Assembly: GCA_035236585.1 (NCBI GenBank)
Contig: CP141132.1
Coordinates: 62,469,880-62,533,879 of the forward strand
Source of the DNA: Warburgia ugandensis
Taxonomy: Eukaryota; Streptophyta; Magnoliopsida; Canellales; Canellaceae
Direction: 5' to 3'
DNA: 64,000 nt
This document shows, piece by piece, positions 1-15,972 of this stretch (within the stretch, counting starts at the first letter, position 1; the number at the start of each line of letters is the position of its first letter). Under the pieces are notes generated by a model. It searched no databases. It was not told where the DNA came from and saw only the letters and a program-made list of their open reading frames with translations. The translations under genes and the position numbers were made by a program.

Positions 1-614
1 GTCATTGCACATTATTTCTACAAACTAGTGCATGTTAGAATTAAGTCCATCATAAAATAAGACAATGATGTACCATGGTTCATAACCATGATGTGGACAT
101 GTGAGTAAAAGATCTTTGAACCTTTCCTAGTATTGATAAAGTGATTCTTTATCCTTTTAGGTAAAGTTCATGATCTTATGGTGGAGTATATTTGTTGTAT
201 GCATAGGGAAATTTTTTTTCAAGAATTCCCTAGTCATCTCATTCTAGGTTCTTATGAAACCTACTGGTAGTGCATTAAACCATATTTTAGCTTTTTCCTT
301 TAAAGAGAAAGGAAAAAGTTTAAGCCTAACAGTATCTCAACCTCTATTTTGTATTCTTTGAGTGTCACATATCTCATCATATTCTTCAAGGTGTAAGGAC
401 TTTCATTGTCTAACCCATGAAACTTGAGAAGTAATTGGATTACTCCCATTTTTAATTCTAAAACACTAGCATTCTGAGGAAGAATGACACATGATGGAGT
501 ACTTGTGCGTGTAGGTTGAAGGCAGTCTTTTAAAGTTTTTGCCATGAAAGTTTTGATAACCATTATTATTATCCCCATGTTCACTCTGTTGGTCCCTCTC
601 CCTCTCCCTCTCCC

Positions 615-645
<31 letters not shown>

Positions 646-876
646 TCTTGTCCAATCTCTATTTGGTAGATGACTATTCCTCCTTGGTGGAGGTTGATAT
701 TCATCATCTATTAGAGGTGGTGGGTCCTCATTCATGATGAGTAGAGGGCCTTGACTATAATGGGATGAGTTACCTGCTGATCGTTGATCAATCATTGATG
801 TGGATTGATCTAATTGTACATCTTTTTGGTCGCCCTTGACTAACGTTATGGTTTTGTTGCATCTCCAAAAGTACAT
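1..876 (-). pseudogene. Decayed gag of family A element E1, partial
   Basis: On the minus strand this reads as a Ty3/gypsy Gag (capsid-like, retrotrans_gag family). The diagnostic core is RLKLFPFSLKEKAKIWFNAL at about 240-300. An N-terminal block with FHGLDNESPY lies near 400-440, and a C-terminal block with RFKDLLLTCPHHG near 80-130. Gag packages the element RNA into cytoplasmic particles. Four in-frame stops lie at 25-27, 127-129, 157-159 and 244-246. The N-terminal part is in a different frame from the core, close to CT-rich and (ATT)n repeats at 593-645 that read as a run of Asn. The 3' end of gag and all of pol are beyond the window edge. This is a dead copy. I am confident of the family and less so of the N-terminal limit. 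Confidence 0.8.
593..645. repeat. (CCCTCT)n followed by (ATT)n microsatellite
   Basis: Compound simple repeat inside the decayed gag. It reads as Arg-Glu and poly-Asn on the minus strand, and the expansion probably contributed to the frame change there. Confidence 0.9.
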
Positions 877-2000
877 ACAACGAAAGCTTCCTTTTTTTGG
901 TTTTTTTATTTTCTGGTTAGAAAAGCTAACCTAAATGATGCAACCTAACTTTTTAGAATGATGCACAAACAAAGAGCATAATCAAATAATCCTTGAGGTT
1001 AATAAGCAATAATATTTTAATTTTCCTAAATTTGTGTGATGATGATGCTTTTAGATTAGCCTAATCTCATGATCCTCCTCTCTTTCAGATTTGACTACTC
1101 CTTACTAGTTAGGTGTTGCACTAAAGTGGTTAATACAATCCTCGTGTCAATGGAAGGGGTGGAAAAATTACTTGAATTTTAAGACACTCATTATAACCAT
1201 AGTGCTTAGAAGCCACTAGGATAACAATAGATCGCATCCTATTAAGACGGTCCTACGAGCGTGTAATGGCCTCTATAGATCTCTTCTAATTAATTTTAAA
1301 TTAATTTGAGAGGTTGAGTTGCTTGCTTGTGGTGACTATCCTAAGTGGGTTAAGAGGTAGTGACTAAATCCACCTTGATCTTGTGGAGTCGAGTGCCCTT
1401 ACTAATTAATTTCCACACTCCATGATAATTCGATCAACATATAAATCACCTTAAAGCAATAAACATGTCCTAATAATGCAATTAAAAATAATAAACTAAT
1501 GCAAACACTAAAAATGCAAAAATTATCAAATGTGCTTTCTATATGCAACTACAGTACCAAACAATGTAAAATTATTCTATATACAACTATACTAAAAAAA
1601 ATAAAGAGAGTGAGGCAAACTTATAGTGGGGTTTCTGATGAAGATTAAGTATGGGTCACCTCATCCTACACTTCTCTGTTTTAATACAACATAAATTTAT
1701 AATTAAAATCGCAAATTACAATGTGCCTCACTACAAGATTTACTAAAAAAAAAAGTCCTATTTTAGGAAAGTGAGAAAATTTTATTTATTTGATAAAGCT
1801 CCACTTGCCAATTTCCTCCACTTTCTAATTTAAAATAAAAATAAAAATAGCAATAGTACTAAATTTTAAAAATAGACTAATTATGCATTAAGAAAATTTT
1901 AAAAAATGCACTTAAAAATGCATGACATGTTAAAACAATGAAATTCATAAAAAAAATTATTTTTTGATTTTTTATTAAAATTTATGAAAACTTCGTTGTG

Positions 2001-2018
2001 TCCTCGAAAATGACACCA
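2001..2018 (-). other. Primer binding site of E1 (tRNA-Asp type, decayed)
   Basis: The reverse complement begins TGG about 6 nt inside the LTR boundary. It matches about 12 of 18 positions of the complement of the plant tRNA-Asp(GTC) 3' end as I recall it. Most mismatches are transitions. The better preserved copies at 19570 and 42233 support the assignment. Confidence 0.6.
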
Positions 2019-2024
2019 AAAACT

Positions 2025-3813
<1,789 letters not shown>

Positions 3814-4439
3814 ATTATTTTGATTTATATAGAAATATTTAGTTAATTACATTAAGAATCTCTATACACTCACTAGGGCTCAGTTCACTTAAGATTAACC
3901 ATTAAAGATAAGTTATATCAAAGTCCATTATTCATTACCTACTTCTAGTATGAGGACACCATATGCAAGGCTAGTTGGTAGTATTTTGTTACTTCATTAC
4001 ATACACTGTGCATTAGTCGAAGGCGTGGCTATTTTCATTCGCAACTACATTTATTTTGAAAATGAAATAAAAATTATTTCTTTTTTTCAACAAAAAGACC
4101 ATGTATGGAAATTTTTTTCTTGTTCTTCTTTTTCTTACTTTTTGGGTGTGTGAGCATGATGGTTTCACAAGAGTGAGTTTCAATCATGAAGGTCATGAAT
4201 TTGAAAATTCTCAGGAGGTGTCTGTATTTACCATTCAAAAAGAAAAAACGAAGCAATTTTTCGTAGGACTAGGAGACAAGTTGATCTGGGCAAAGACTTT
4301 TACACAAGGGAAATTTGATTAGTGTCTCAATTAGGAAAATTTTTATAGGGTAGTTAGCCAAAGAGGATATAGATTCTATGGTGGAATGGACACTTGAGTT
4401 CACTAATGCGTGAATCCACCGAAAAAATCTCAACACCAA
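3814..4439. other. Unassigned AT-rich interval
   Basis: This lies between the E1 LTR and repeat R1. Short reading frames occur but none shows a recognisable domain. I see no terminal repeats. It may be an older R1 extension or decayed transposon DNA. Confidence 0.5.
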
Positions 4440-5210
4440 TGGGGTTTCGATTTGCTTTTCCTTGCAATCTTCTTTCTCATTGGTCCATCTATGTTTGATT
4501 TAGTTCATATTGGTTACTTAAGATATTCATAATAAGGATACATCATGGCCATTAAATACTTCAAAAGTAAGGATGATTATTGACCGTAGGTTTTTGATTA
4601 ATTGTTTCACTCTTCTCCACTTATTCTCCATCTTTATTTTCTTATGTAAAAACATATTGTTATATGTCTTACATGTTCTCTTCATGAAAATATTAGACTC
4701 ACTTATGTGGTCCCATTTTGAAGTGTAATGGGTGAGAAAGTAAGTGGAACATGCTTCATGAGGCCCCTAATTTTCTAACTTGTTTTGTTTCAAAAAAAGA
4801 TCATGTATAGTTGCACTCATTGTATATGAATCTAGCTTCTCTTAGAAGTTTCCCAAGGTGGTGGAATGCTTGCATGCATGCATGGGAGGTTTGCCACCCT
4901 TACTTTTGATAAAGGCACTCTCTTTAGTTCGAATAAGATTGGTCTACACTTTAGGATTTCTAACAGTGTTGAATATGATAATGACACCCCAATGTCATTC
5001 CAAACTTTTAGACTTTATGGTTTATGGCATGTGGGCCCATGATATTGCTTGGACGGCAGGATTGCTCTCTTTTAGGGTTTTTAGTGCAAAAAATAATAAT
5101 TTTCTCAATTGCACCCTAATCTTGCAAAACATGAAATCATCCTTAATTAGTGATATTTAAAGTAATTGCAAGGTTAAAACTGTTAATATAAGGATGTTAT
5201 ATGCAATATT
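4440..5210. repeat. Dispersed repeat R1, uninterrupted copy
   Basis: This copy aligns by eye with 29660-30152 joined to 54838-55150. Shared blocks include TTATGGCATGTGGGCCCATGA (4.98-5.04 kb and 54.96-54.98 kb) and TTAATTAGTGATAT near the right end. In this copy the two halves are contiguous (around 4898-4902), so it preserves the empty target of the 24.7-kb insertion. The repeat type is unknown. It ends near a (TA)n tract at about 5213-5233. Confidence 0.75.
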
Positions 5211-6889
5211 TCTATATATATATATATATATATCACCTTGAAAAACTTGAGAAGGAGTTTTTTAGCATTCATAACAAACCTGCATTAGTATTTTTAATTC
5301 CAGTAACGAACTAGTTAAATGCCCCTATAATGCACGTGTGGGGATCAGTGCCAAGAAGGACCTACAAATAGGTTTGCATTAAAGCAGTGGTTATAGCATG
5401 CAAAAACATCCAACTAATTATAGAAAATAAATTTTGCCAATTTTCAATTATAAAAATTTATAACTCCTCGGGTCTACAATGACCTTCATTGGCAAGGGCA
5501 ATATGACATATACTTGTATAGTCTAGATTAGCTTATAAAGTGGAAGGATTGGTCTTGATTAGACTAAAAACATTCATTGGGACAGTAATATGTGAGATGC
5601 AAAAAACTTAAATAGGGTTATATGCAAATGCTTCATACAAGATAACCAAAATTTCAATCTATAATGTAGAGTGATAACCCTATATGGATTCAAATGCTTC
5701 ATAAAAGATAACAAAAATTTCAATCTATAATGTAGAGTGTTAACCCAAAAATAGAAGCAAGTGATATAGCACTTAGTTATATAACTTAAAATTATTTAAG
5801 AATAAAAACTATAAAAACATCGAGAGGATAATAAGTACGTTTTAAAAATTTGCTGGTTGCTACTTTTGAGTGAGTGTAACAAGGTCAAAATAAGGTGGAT
5901 GAATTGCTAATAGTCATAATATGATCCTTAGTTCCACCTCAGGATAAAGGTCGAGTCTTGTCAACCTTGAATCTTATAAAATAAATTCTAATCCAAGTAA
6001 ACTTCTTGACATATTTGAACTGAACATTCCATTTTTGTTTCCATGATTTGTGTCTTTTGATTTCTTTGGTTGATGTAGAATTGAAAAGTTACAAGCTCAT
6101 TAGCTACCACATAATATATGCTTTTAATTTACAACCATATTGACAACAGAGAACCAAATGTGAAAGAGAGAAACTTCAAAAAACACACCTTTGCATGCCA
6201 AACTCTTTCTTGAAGATCCTAGCTATCCCTGGTCCACAAACATCATGGGTTACCAAAACATCAAGATTCACCCCATACATTCTCTTTGAGTTCTAAGTAC
6301 AACCTCTTAGAAGCCTGTGCCAAGATCTTTTTAGTCATTTTTATGGTGTATTTGACCAAAAAATGGAAAAAATACATGAAATCCATGAGTGCAAGTGACT
6401 AATAAAAGATAGAATCGAGAAGTAAATTGAAAAGGACATCAAGGAAAGAAACACTGTTGCACTAGGGATAGAAGAAGCTCTTTGTTGCTGTGGTGATACC
6501 ATGATAGCCACACCTATCTTGGAACCTCTTCTCCTACATTTCTAAGTGAAATTTGAAAAAGAAATGAACAAATAGAGGGTTGAGGTCAGAAACTTATTGA
6601 TATACTTTTCTAGCCATCTACCAACTGAAATAAATCATCAAAATCTCATATCTTGCTTTCTTTAGTCATTAGTCATTGAATAGATTTGAAAACGCAGATG
6701 ATCCTTTACTTATGGTGATTGGTGAAGAGGGCTTGAGGCTGTTGTTGTAAGAGAAGAAGATCACGACTGATTTTGAACTAAATCATGAAGCAATTTATTG
6801 GATAGATATACTTCCTAAAAGAATCCAAAATGATCATTGCGTGACTAGAAAGAGAGAGTGTTGTGTTCTCCATTGTGGTGGAAATCAAA
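5211..6889. other. Unassigned interval with a short tandem duplication
   Basis: AT-rich sequence without a recognisable gene. A (TA)n tract starts it. A direct duplication of about 56 bp with period 66 lies at 5625-5680 and 5691-5746 and differs at a few bases. Confidence 0.6.
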
Positions 6890-7156
6890 TCTAGAGTGTG
6901 AGATGGGTTTCTTCTAATCATCTTTACATTGCATCTTTTTAAGATAGTTTGTTTGACCATCTTCTTAAGTACATTGTACTTTTTAAGATGGTGGTTTCCT
7001 TCTTACCATCTTTAAATTGAATTCTCTAATATGGGTTTTTCTAACCATCATCTTAAGAACATAGCATCTTTTTAAGACTATTTTTTCTAACAACCTTCTT
7101 AAGTACATTGTATTTTTTAAATGATTTTTCTATAATCATCTTCTTAAGCACATTAT
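6890..7156. repeat. About 60-bp degenerate minisatellite, left part
   Basis: Units built on the theme TAACCATCTTCTTAAGTACA plus TTGTATTTTTTAAGAT repeat with drift. The array resumes at 8994 after a solo LTR. Confidence 0.8.
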
Positions 7157-8993
<1,837 letters not shown>

Positions 8994-9190
8994 ATTGTAT
9001 TTTTTAAGATAATTGTTTTAAGTGTCTTTACATTGTATTTTTTAAGATTTTTTTTTTTTACAATCATCATTACAATGTATGTTTTAAGATAGTTTTCTCT
9101 AGCCGTCTACATTATATTCTTAAGACAATTTTGTTTTTAACCATCTTTACATTGTATTTTTTAAGACAATTGTTTCTAACCATTTTCTTA
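8994..9190. repeat. About 60-bp degenerate minisatellite, right part
   Basis: Continuation of the array at 6890-7156. The motif TTTACATTGTATTTTTTAAG recurs with drift near 9030, 9070 and 9150. Confidence 0.8.
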
Positions 9191-10428
9191 AGTTTTCCTA
9201 TGAAGAAATTCAAAATTCTCAACTCCCTCCAATGACTTTTTCATATGAATTTTGGGCGCGCACAAGGAGAGAGAGGGCATTGATTCCTTAGGCGCGCACA
9301 AGGAGAGAAAAGAACAGATTGGGTGAGTCCCACTCCTTTCCTTCTTTTTGTTCCTTTCTCTTAATTCTACTAATACTTGGGAGATCTCCCTATATTTTCT
9401 TTCCAAGGTTTTCTTTTTCTTTTTCCTTTTTTTCTTTTTTGTTGTTAAAGAACTCACTTAGGAAGAAAACAAAATTGAGTGTCTCTTTTAGATTGGGAAC
9501 GCATGAGAGGAATATTTGGATTAGGAAAATGGTTTAAAAAAAGTAGAACTATTTAATGAGAAAAATCCCTTGTAGATTGGGAACTCATGAGACTTCAAGT
9601 GGACCCATTATTCCTTTATTTCATCTCTTTTTTCAAAACTAGGATATTATATTCTTTTTCATAATTTCTTAGAGTAAAAAAGTAATGAAAAAATGTTTAC
9701 TATCATTCTAAACTTTAAAAAGGATAGTGAGACTATAGGGGAATTTTAATCTAAATAGAGAGGGGTATTTGATAACATTACCCCTCAAGTAGTGCCTCTC
9801 AAAAATTTTCAAGTTCCTTACAATGGTTAACTTTCTTTGAGTCCTTGGGTGCAATTCATAATTCTCTAGATCAATATTTTGGTCTTTGGGTACCTTTATT
9901 TATATAGTCTCCTAGATCATGATTTTGATCTTTGAGAATTCTTGCTTTTTTGATGAGTATGCCGATTTGATTTCCTTTAGTTTGTAGGAGATTCTATATT
10001 GAAATTTCCCTCACGAGGCGAGCTTCTAAGAAGACATATAAATCCTTACATGACATGCTTATGCAGATATGACTTTATAAATCAAGGCAAGGAATAGTTT
10101 GAAGCATTGTGATTCTAGGTTAAATTGAGGGAAACAAATCAAGTTGGATTTTAACTCTTGGCCAGGCCATTTTGAAAATTTTGAGAACATGTAAAACGCT
10201 TCCCCTACAAGGATATTGACATTTATCCAAATCTAAAGGCAATCATAAAAGGATTTTTTATGAGGAGTGCTCCTAATGGTTATGTTCATGACAAGGTAGT
10301 GGATGTGAAGACTATAATGCCCAGTCTAAGGGAACGATCTTCTGACAAATCATGTCACTTTTGATCATAGGAATTATTTTGTGGAAGTGGTGAGCATTTC
10401 AATGGTAAATGTGCCATGATAAAGAGTT
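9191..10428. other. Unassigned interval including repeat R2 copy 1
   Basis: A stretch at about 9598-9770 (CAAAACTAGGATATTA and following) aligns with 21970-22122, so a dispersed repeat R2 is present. The rest shows no recognisable gene. A duplicated GGCGCGCACAAGGAGAGA-like phrase lies at about 9254 and 9290. Confidence 0.55.
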
Positions 10429-11600
10429 GGAGTGAATGAATTACTGTAATTTTAGAGAGATTTCCAAGAGTTTTGATGAAGGCAAAGATCTTCTAAGTTT
10501 TTGAAGCAAACTCATGGCATTTATTTGAGTGATAAGAAGGTCTTAAGATAACTCATGGAGCTGTGGTGTCCAGAGACCAATACTTTTCTTAGACCTTATG
10601 GCAAGTTTTAGCATTACCATTTGTGAATTAATGATTCTTTCAAGGTTTCCTATTTGTGAGAAAGCTTATGACAAATACAATCATAACAGTTTTCAGTTAT
10701 ATGAGATTCATAGAGATAAGTCCAGATATGATTGACCTGAGATAGCTGCAACTTGTAGAACACCTTCAACAAGCTTTTGGGGATGAATGATGGCACGATT
10801 GATAAGCACTTGCACTTTTGAATTTGGACGAACTTTTTCTTTGCATGCATGGAAGAACAAGTCAAAGAACATGGGAAAGATAATATCCAAAACCCCTCTA
10901 CCCTAAAGTTTAAACTGGCTAAGAATGAGAATCCTCTTGGGACTTTTGAAGATGTCTTTCTAGCTAGTTTCCTTATTATGAGGATGAGTGGCTTCATCTT
11001 ACACAACTTCAATGGTGACTTTATAAATCCTAAAACTTTTGTTGTAGCTAATGCTCTAGCCATATGAAAAACAATTTCCCTAGATCCTCTTGTCTTAGCA
11101 ACCTTTTATAGAAGATTTAATCTTTTAGCAAGGCATGGTGAGGGTCTATCATTGTATGTTGATCTATCTAATGTTGTAATAGCTTTGCCATGGGAGTATG
11201 CAATCATTTGGCTTCACTTTCACATTTTGAACTTATTCTCCCTTACTCATATAGTTGGGTGTGATGCTTGTGCTTATATGTTGCAAATCACAATGTTCGC
11301 CTCTTCTCATTAGGTAAAGAAGAAAGGCCTTAACATTGTAACAAATCGAGCAGTTTTTTATGAGAAGGAACTTTTCCAATGGATGTAATTATCAAAACAT
11401 TCAAGCAAATATTCCCACCAACTTGTGGACTATTTTGAACACTTTAGAGGAGAAAGAGGTCTATAATACAAGATTTTTAATATTTGATCTCTTCAAGATC
11501 CTAATGTATACCTTTAAGATCCGACAACACATACTTCTTCAAGCCATTCATTTAATGGCTACCCTATTTGTTGGATACACAAAGGAAGCTTGTTGAAGCC
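10429..11600 (+). pseudogene. Plant mobile domain (PMD/aminotransferase-like) pseudogene
   Basis: Plus-strand reading across several frames matches the plant mobile domain family (PF10536, MAIN/MAIL1-like and transposon-borne relatives). At 10561-10590 it reads LWCPETNTF, the family signature usually close to RWRPETHTF. It is followed after a frame change by SITICELMILSRFPI. From 10849 an open stretch of about 155 codons contains EDVFLASFLIMRMSGFIL, then a stop at 11065-11067, then ISLDPLVLATFYRRFNLL and ALPWEYAIIWLHFHIL, ending at a stop at 11311-11313. Stops and frameshifts leave no intact product. In this family some genes act in genome stability and silencing, and many copies ride on transposons. 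The right end is uncertain. A further decayed part may lie past E2 at 21.5-22.0 kb. Confidence 0.6.
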
Positions 11601-12297
11601 CACAGGGAGGATTTGAAGGGAAGATGCTATGGTATCCCTCTAAAGTGGGTTATAAAAGAAAAGACACCATAACCTTTGGAGTCACAAATCCAGATGAGGA
11701 GGAACTAATTGGTAGCAATGAAGCTCCCTATAACCTTTCATTAGTGGTTTTATTGCCAACTTCTCCTTGCACTCTAAGTGAAAATGACTTCATTACGCAT
11801 AATTTCTATTCTTTTTTTCTTTTTTTTTTAAATATATTTTAATTCACCTTTTTAGATTCACATACCCAAAGACAAGCAATCAACTAATTCTCCTATGCCC
11901 CACACCACTTTTTTTCTTGTAGGTTATTTTGAAATTGGCCTATAGGGATGTCATACTATGTCAACTCAGAATGTGACCTAGTAGGTATGTTGTTGAGCCA
12001 TGCATCTCCTTTTCTTTACAATCATACATGTGTATTCATACTTATCCATTATTCTTCTAACACTACTCCTCTTTAGCAACCCTTAAAGAAGTCTAGGGTG
12101 AAGGAAACAATTTACAAATTCTCAAAGATGATACAACCCTAAAGAAGACTCTTGGAGATAGCTATGAAGACAATGTTGATATGATTATTCCTTATTGTAA
12201 TGTGAGGGCTTGAACCAATTGAGGAGATGGAGAAGATCAGCATGTCATTGGCAATGAGATAGAAGGCCAACAAAGGGAGGATTAATTTGTTGACATT
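11601..12297. other. Unassigned flank between PMD pseudogene and E2
   Basis: No intact reading frame. Short stretches look like decayed coding sequence, possibly the end of the PMD pseudogene, but I cannot align them with confidence. Confidence 0.4.
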
Positions 12298-14278
12298 TGT
12301 TGTTGTTTTTCGCAAGTGCACGTGCTATTGTGGTATAGATAAATCAAGTACAGGTCAATCCCACAATTTTAATACAATTTAATTATTTAAAAATTAAAAT
12401 TAATTAAAAAAATTAACAGAAATAGAAATCAAACTTTAGATGTATTTAATTAGCTAAATTATAGAGGTTTAATTCCAAAAAATAGAAATTTAACTAAAAA
12501 ATTAAGAAAATTCCACTTTTGTAGACTGCTTATCTTCAAATTCTATAGATCTGGTATACTAAATCATGATCAGCCTTCATTAACATATTTCTGGAACTTT
12601 TGATTAATTGTCCACTAGAGGGATTAGGCAGATTCTAAAAATTCTAAAAGATCTGAATTAACTAAGAAATTTGAGATTTGACAGCTTAGATCTAATTTCA
12701 GATTCTTAGATTAAAGACCAAGAATAGTAAAAGTTCTTTAAATTGTCCTATAACATAGATATGAAAGTTAATTGAAATTCTGACATGAAATAGATGAGAA
12801 ATTGATGTTTCCCTATTGGTTTAAGCTAAACCGTTGATTCGGTTATGCTTAAATCAACCAAATCTGATTTATGGAATTATCTAAGAACAAGCTGAACATG
12901 AATAATACAAAACCTGGATAAAGAAAAAGATGAAAGAGACTAAAAGACAAAAATAGGGATTCAAATGAGATTTTAGTTTGTCTACTGAGGGTATAAATGG
13001 AATTTTTCATGAAACTTCCTTAAAATTTTCGTAAAGAGAATAATGAAGAAGATGGTTTGTCGGAGGGGATCATTGGAGACAATGGAGTGTTGGCCATGCT
13101 GGAAAGGTGCCTAGGTGCGGTGGGAGCAGGACTCGTTGGAAAGATGGGCGTCGCACACTTGTCGGTGGCGTTGGCTGGCAGTAAAGGAAAAAAACAGAGG
13201 AGATGTTGTCTGGCTCTAGTTTGTCTAGAGCAGAGGAACCTGGGCCATGCTAGCTTAATGGAGTCAGGGCCAGTAATGATCTGGGTTGTCTGTTCCAAAC
13301 TAGGCGGTGAAGATGGAGGATAGGGGAGAGGTAGATGACGTCCTGGTTTTCTGGGCATCATCTGGTGGAAAGGTTGGAGCAGAGGAGAAAAGGAAAAATG
13401 ATGCCTGGTGCATGAAGGAGATCTAGGTAGAGGAAAATGACTCTTGCTGAGGAGGCTAGCTTGGGAGTTGGGTGTTAGGTGAGAGCTTGGAACGGTGAAG
13501 ACAATGGGGAATAGAGGAATGGAGAACAGGGGCAGACGAGCTCGAGGGGTAAGAAAAAAATGAGATGGGAGGCGCGATGAATTGGGTTTGATGGGAGTAG
13601 AGTGAAGAAGATGGCAGGGTGTTGGGTTGTGGTAAAGGGAACATGAGGAGATGGAAATAAGGATGAAAGGTCGTGCTTGAAAGGGTAACAAAAGAACATA
13701 AGTAAGTGGGAAAAGGAAAATGATGAACACAAATAGAAAAGTCAGAATGGAAAGTAAAAAGAAAGTAGCATAGTCCTGCCCCTCCCCCACAGCTGACTCC
13801 TTCTTTTAAAGCTTTATGCCTTTCCTTATGTGAAAGAGTTTGTTTCCACTTGAAAACTTCTTCATTCCAAAGTTATCTCGATCTAGGAAATCTCATGCAT
13901 AATTCTCTTTCCTATAATTAGAACTCAAATCATTCCATCCATCTTTATTGATCTTTAAAATGATTTACACTGTCAAAATTTAATTTGATCCACCCATTCC
14001 TCTTTTGATTGATCTGCACCGTTAAACTTCAATATGAGCAATCCAACCCTCCTTTAGTTGATCTACAAGGCCAAAGACTAGATTAGAGTAATCTAAGCTA
14101 TACACTAAGCATCCACTTAGCTCAATTGATCATCTGACTGCTAATTTTGACAATTTACTGTTGGATGGTCAATTTGAGCTAAAATTCATAGATTATCTAA
14201 AAATCATCAAATTGATTCTTTAGATGGTCTAATTAAATGCTAAATTAAGGGTTTTTAGCCAAAATTAAACACTTAACA
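12298..14278 (-). repeat. Left LTR (3' LTR in element sense) of E2
   Basis: The edges are TGTTGTTG and TTAACA. It is collinear with 19594-21474, including the phrases near TTTGATTAATT and the paired reading frames around 13.1-13.8 and 20.3-21.0 kb. Confidence 0.93.
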
Positions 14279-14292
14279 CACCCCCAACCAAC
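14279..14292 (-). other. Polypurine tract of E2
   Basis: The plus strand reads CACCCCCAACC just right of the LTR edge, so in element sense a G-rich purine tract (GGTTGGGGGTG) abuts the 3' LTR. This is where plus-strand synthesis would be primed. The same tract is kept at 43464 and 47425 and is decayed at 37358. Confidence 0.75.
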
Positions 14293-15972
14293 ATTTTGTT
14301 AGTCTCGAGCAAAACATGTAGAAAACTATTTTACAAAAATTAGTACAATGTGCCACTTTAGTAAGTACTCACGATTGCATTTAGAAAATGCAGCAAGCCC
14401 TTGAACCCCTATGTTACCCCTAGTGGATGAGTTATGCCTCGTGAGGGTTTGCAGTGAATATACTCACAAAATTCAACAAGGTTGAGTCCCCTATTTTATC
14501 TAAGAGAATCCTCATTCATTGGAAATTTATTAGTTTTTCACAACTTAATGGAGAGGATTTGACATATCCTACACATTGAAGACATTTTATTTGAGCTATT
14601 TGTCAGAGTGCATATTTGTGTGTACAGCCACATAAATTTTAACTTCTAGCTGGATATGCTTAAATTTCATTGGAAATATGTCTTGACCTCAAATCCTCAT
14701 AGTTATACGCTCAGAATTAAAACTCTCCGATGAGGGATTTAAACATATTTCTCTCATTATGTGATCGAACCCAAGAAGTTAATGGTTCACATAGTTCTTT
14801 AAATGCTCATGAGATAAATGAAAGTGATCCATAAGAGTGGATGTTATCACCAAGAATATTAGGGTTCTTTTACTTTAATTCTTTCTTTTTATCTCCTTTG
14901 TAAGGCTATATTCCACTTAAGATTAATAGGTCTTTAACTAGGACAAAATGTAGGCTTAGGACAAGGTCAAAAAAGAAGGGTACAATGAATTCAAAGGTTC
15001 AAAATTGAGTAGAGGTCTTCCATGACTATCTATTAGGATAACTTTTCTTTTGGGTTTGTACTTGAAGTGACTATTTCTTTCAAAATTTTTGTCTTTCTTT
15101 TTCATTCTTTTCAATGTTTTTTTGGAAGAAAGGCAGCTAATTTTTCTCACTTCTTTGACTTTTTGTCCTATTTTTGAACTTTTTCTAGTAACTCTACTCA
15201 TTTTGACAATGGGTAATGGATATTTATTTTACTGCCTTGTTTTGGGTCAAGGTGAATGGGGTTAATAAAGAAAAAGGCTTACTAATAGGTTCAAAGGGGC
15301 TAACTAGTGGTATAATATACTGGGTAGGCTTTATATCTTTGGGTTGAGCAAGGATGGCCTATATCATTTCCTAAGTTTCCTAAAGCCCATCAGATTCAAT
15401 AAATTGTCTAGAATTAAAGCTATTACTCATATTTATTCTTGATGTTTAACCAAAACAAAGATAACAGGATCACACTAATGTATGTACGTTGTAGAAATTT
15501 TGGATTTAGTTATAACTCTCAAAAAGAAGATGGTCTCTAAACTCACTAGGTTATAGGTCTCCACTGGTTTTCCTCAAGGTCTCTAAGTTATACCTTTATA
15601 GTAATCTTGATTATGTGCTCTGTGTAAATGGTTTCTGAGAATTAACTTTCATAAAATGCTTCAACACATGAATAATATACAAAACTAATCATATGAATTC
15701 CCATTAAGGGGTGAAAACAGTGGAATTACTACGTTTGAACATCCAGTTCTCATCGCAATAAGGGAACTTTACTTTAAAAACCTTTGTTTTTTTCAAAAGA
15801 AAACTCAAGAAAATACAAAATCTCTATGTGCATCTACACCCCCAACCCAAAACGAAACATTGTCCTTAATATTTGAAAAACATAGGATCCTATATGAAAG
15901 TTGAGTGATGTAGACTCTAAACCCCTGGGTTGCCTCTGAGTAAGCGTTAAGTTTAGTGTCTTCATCCAGATG
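14293..15972 (-). other. Non-coding 3' internal region of family A
   Basis: This 1.7 kb between the gag-protease stop and the polypurine tract matches 37358-39051 along its length. Fragments recur at 43464-43652 and 47425-48230, and a diverged one at 55150-55840. No reading frame is shared between copies. A small basic frame at 14956-15201 is not kept in E3, so I do not call it a gene. Confidence 0.75.

Noticed and set aside
13020-13790. 256-residue minus-strand frame, with a related 217-residue frame at 20324-20977
   Set aside because: Both lie at the same place in the two E2 LTRs. The frame is not kept in the other family A LTRs, and composition is low-complexity Pro/Ser, so chance openness of LTR DNA is more likely.
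14956-15201. Small Lys-rich frame in the E2 internal region
   Set aside because: The aligned region in E3 (about 38050-38300) does not keep the frame.
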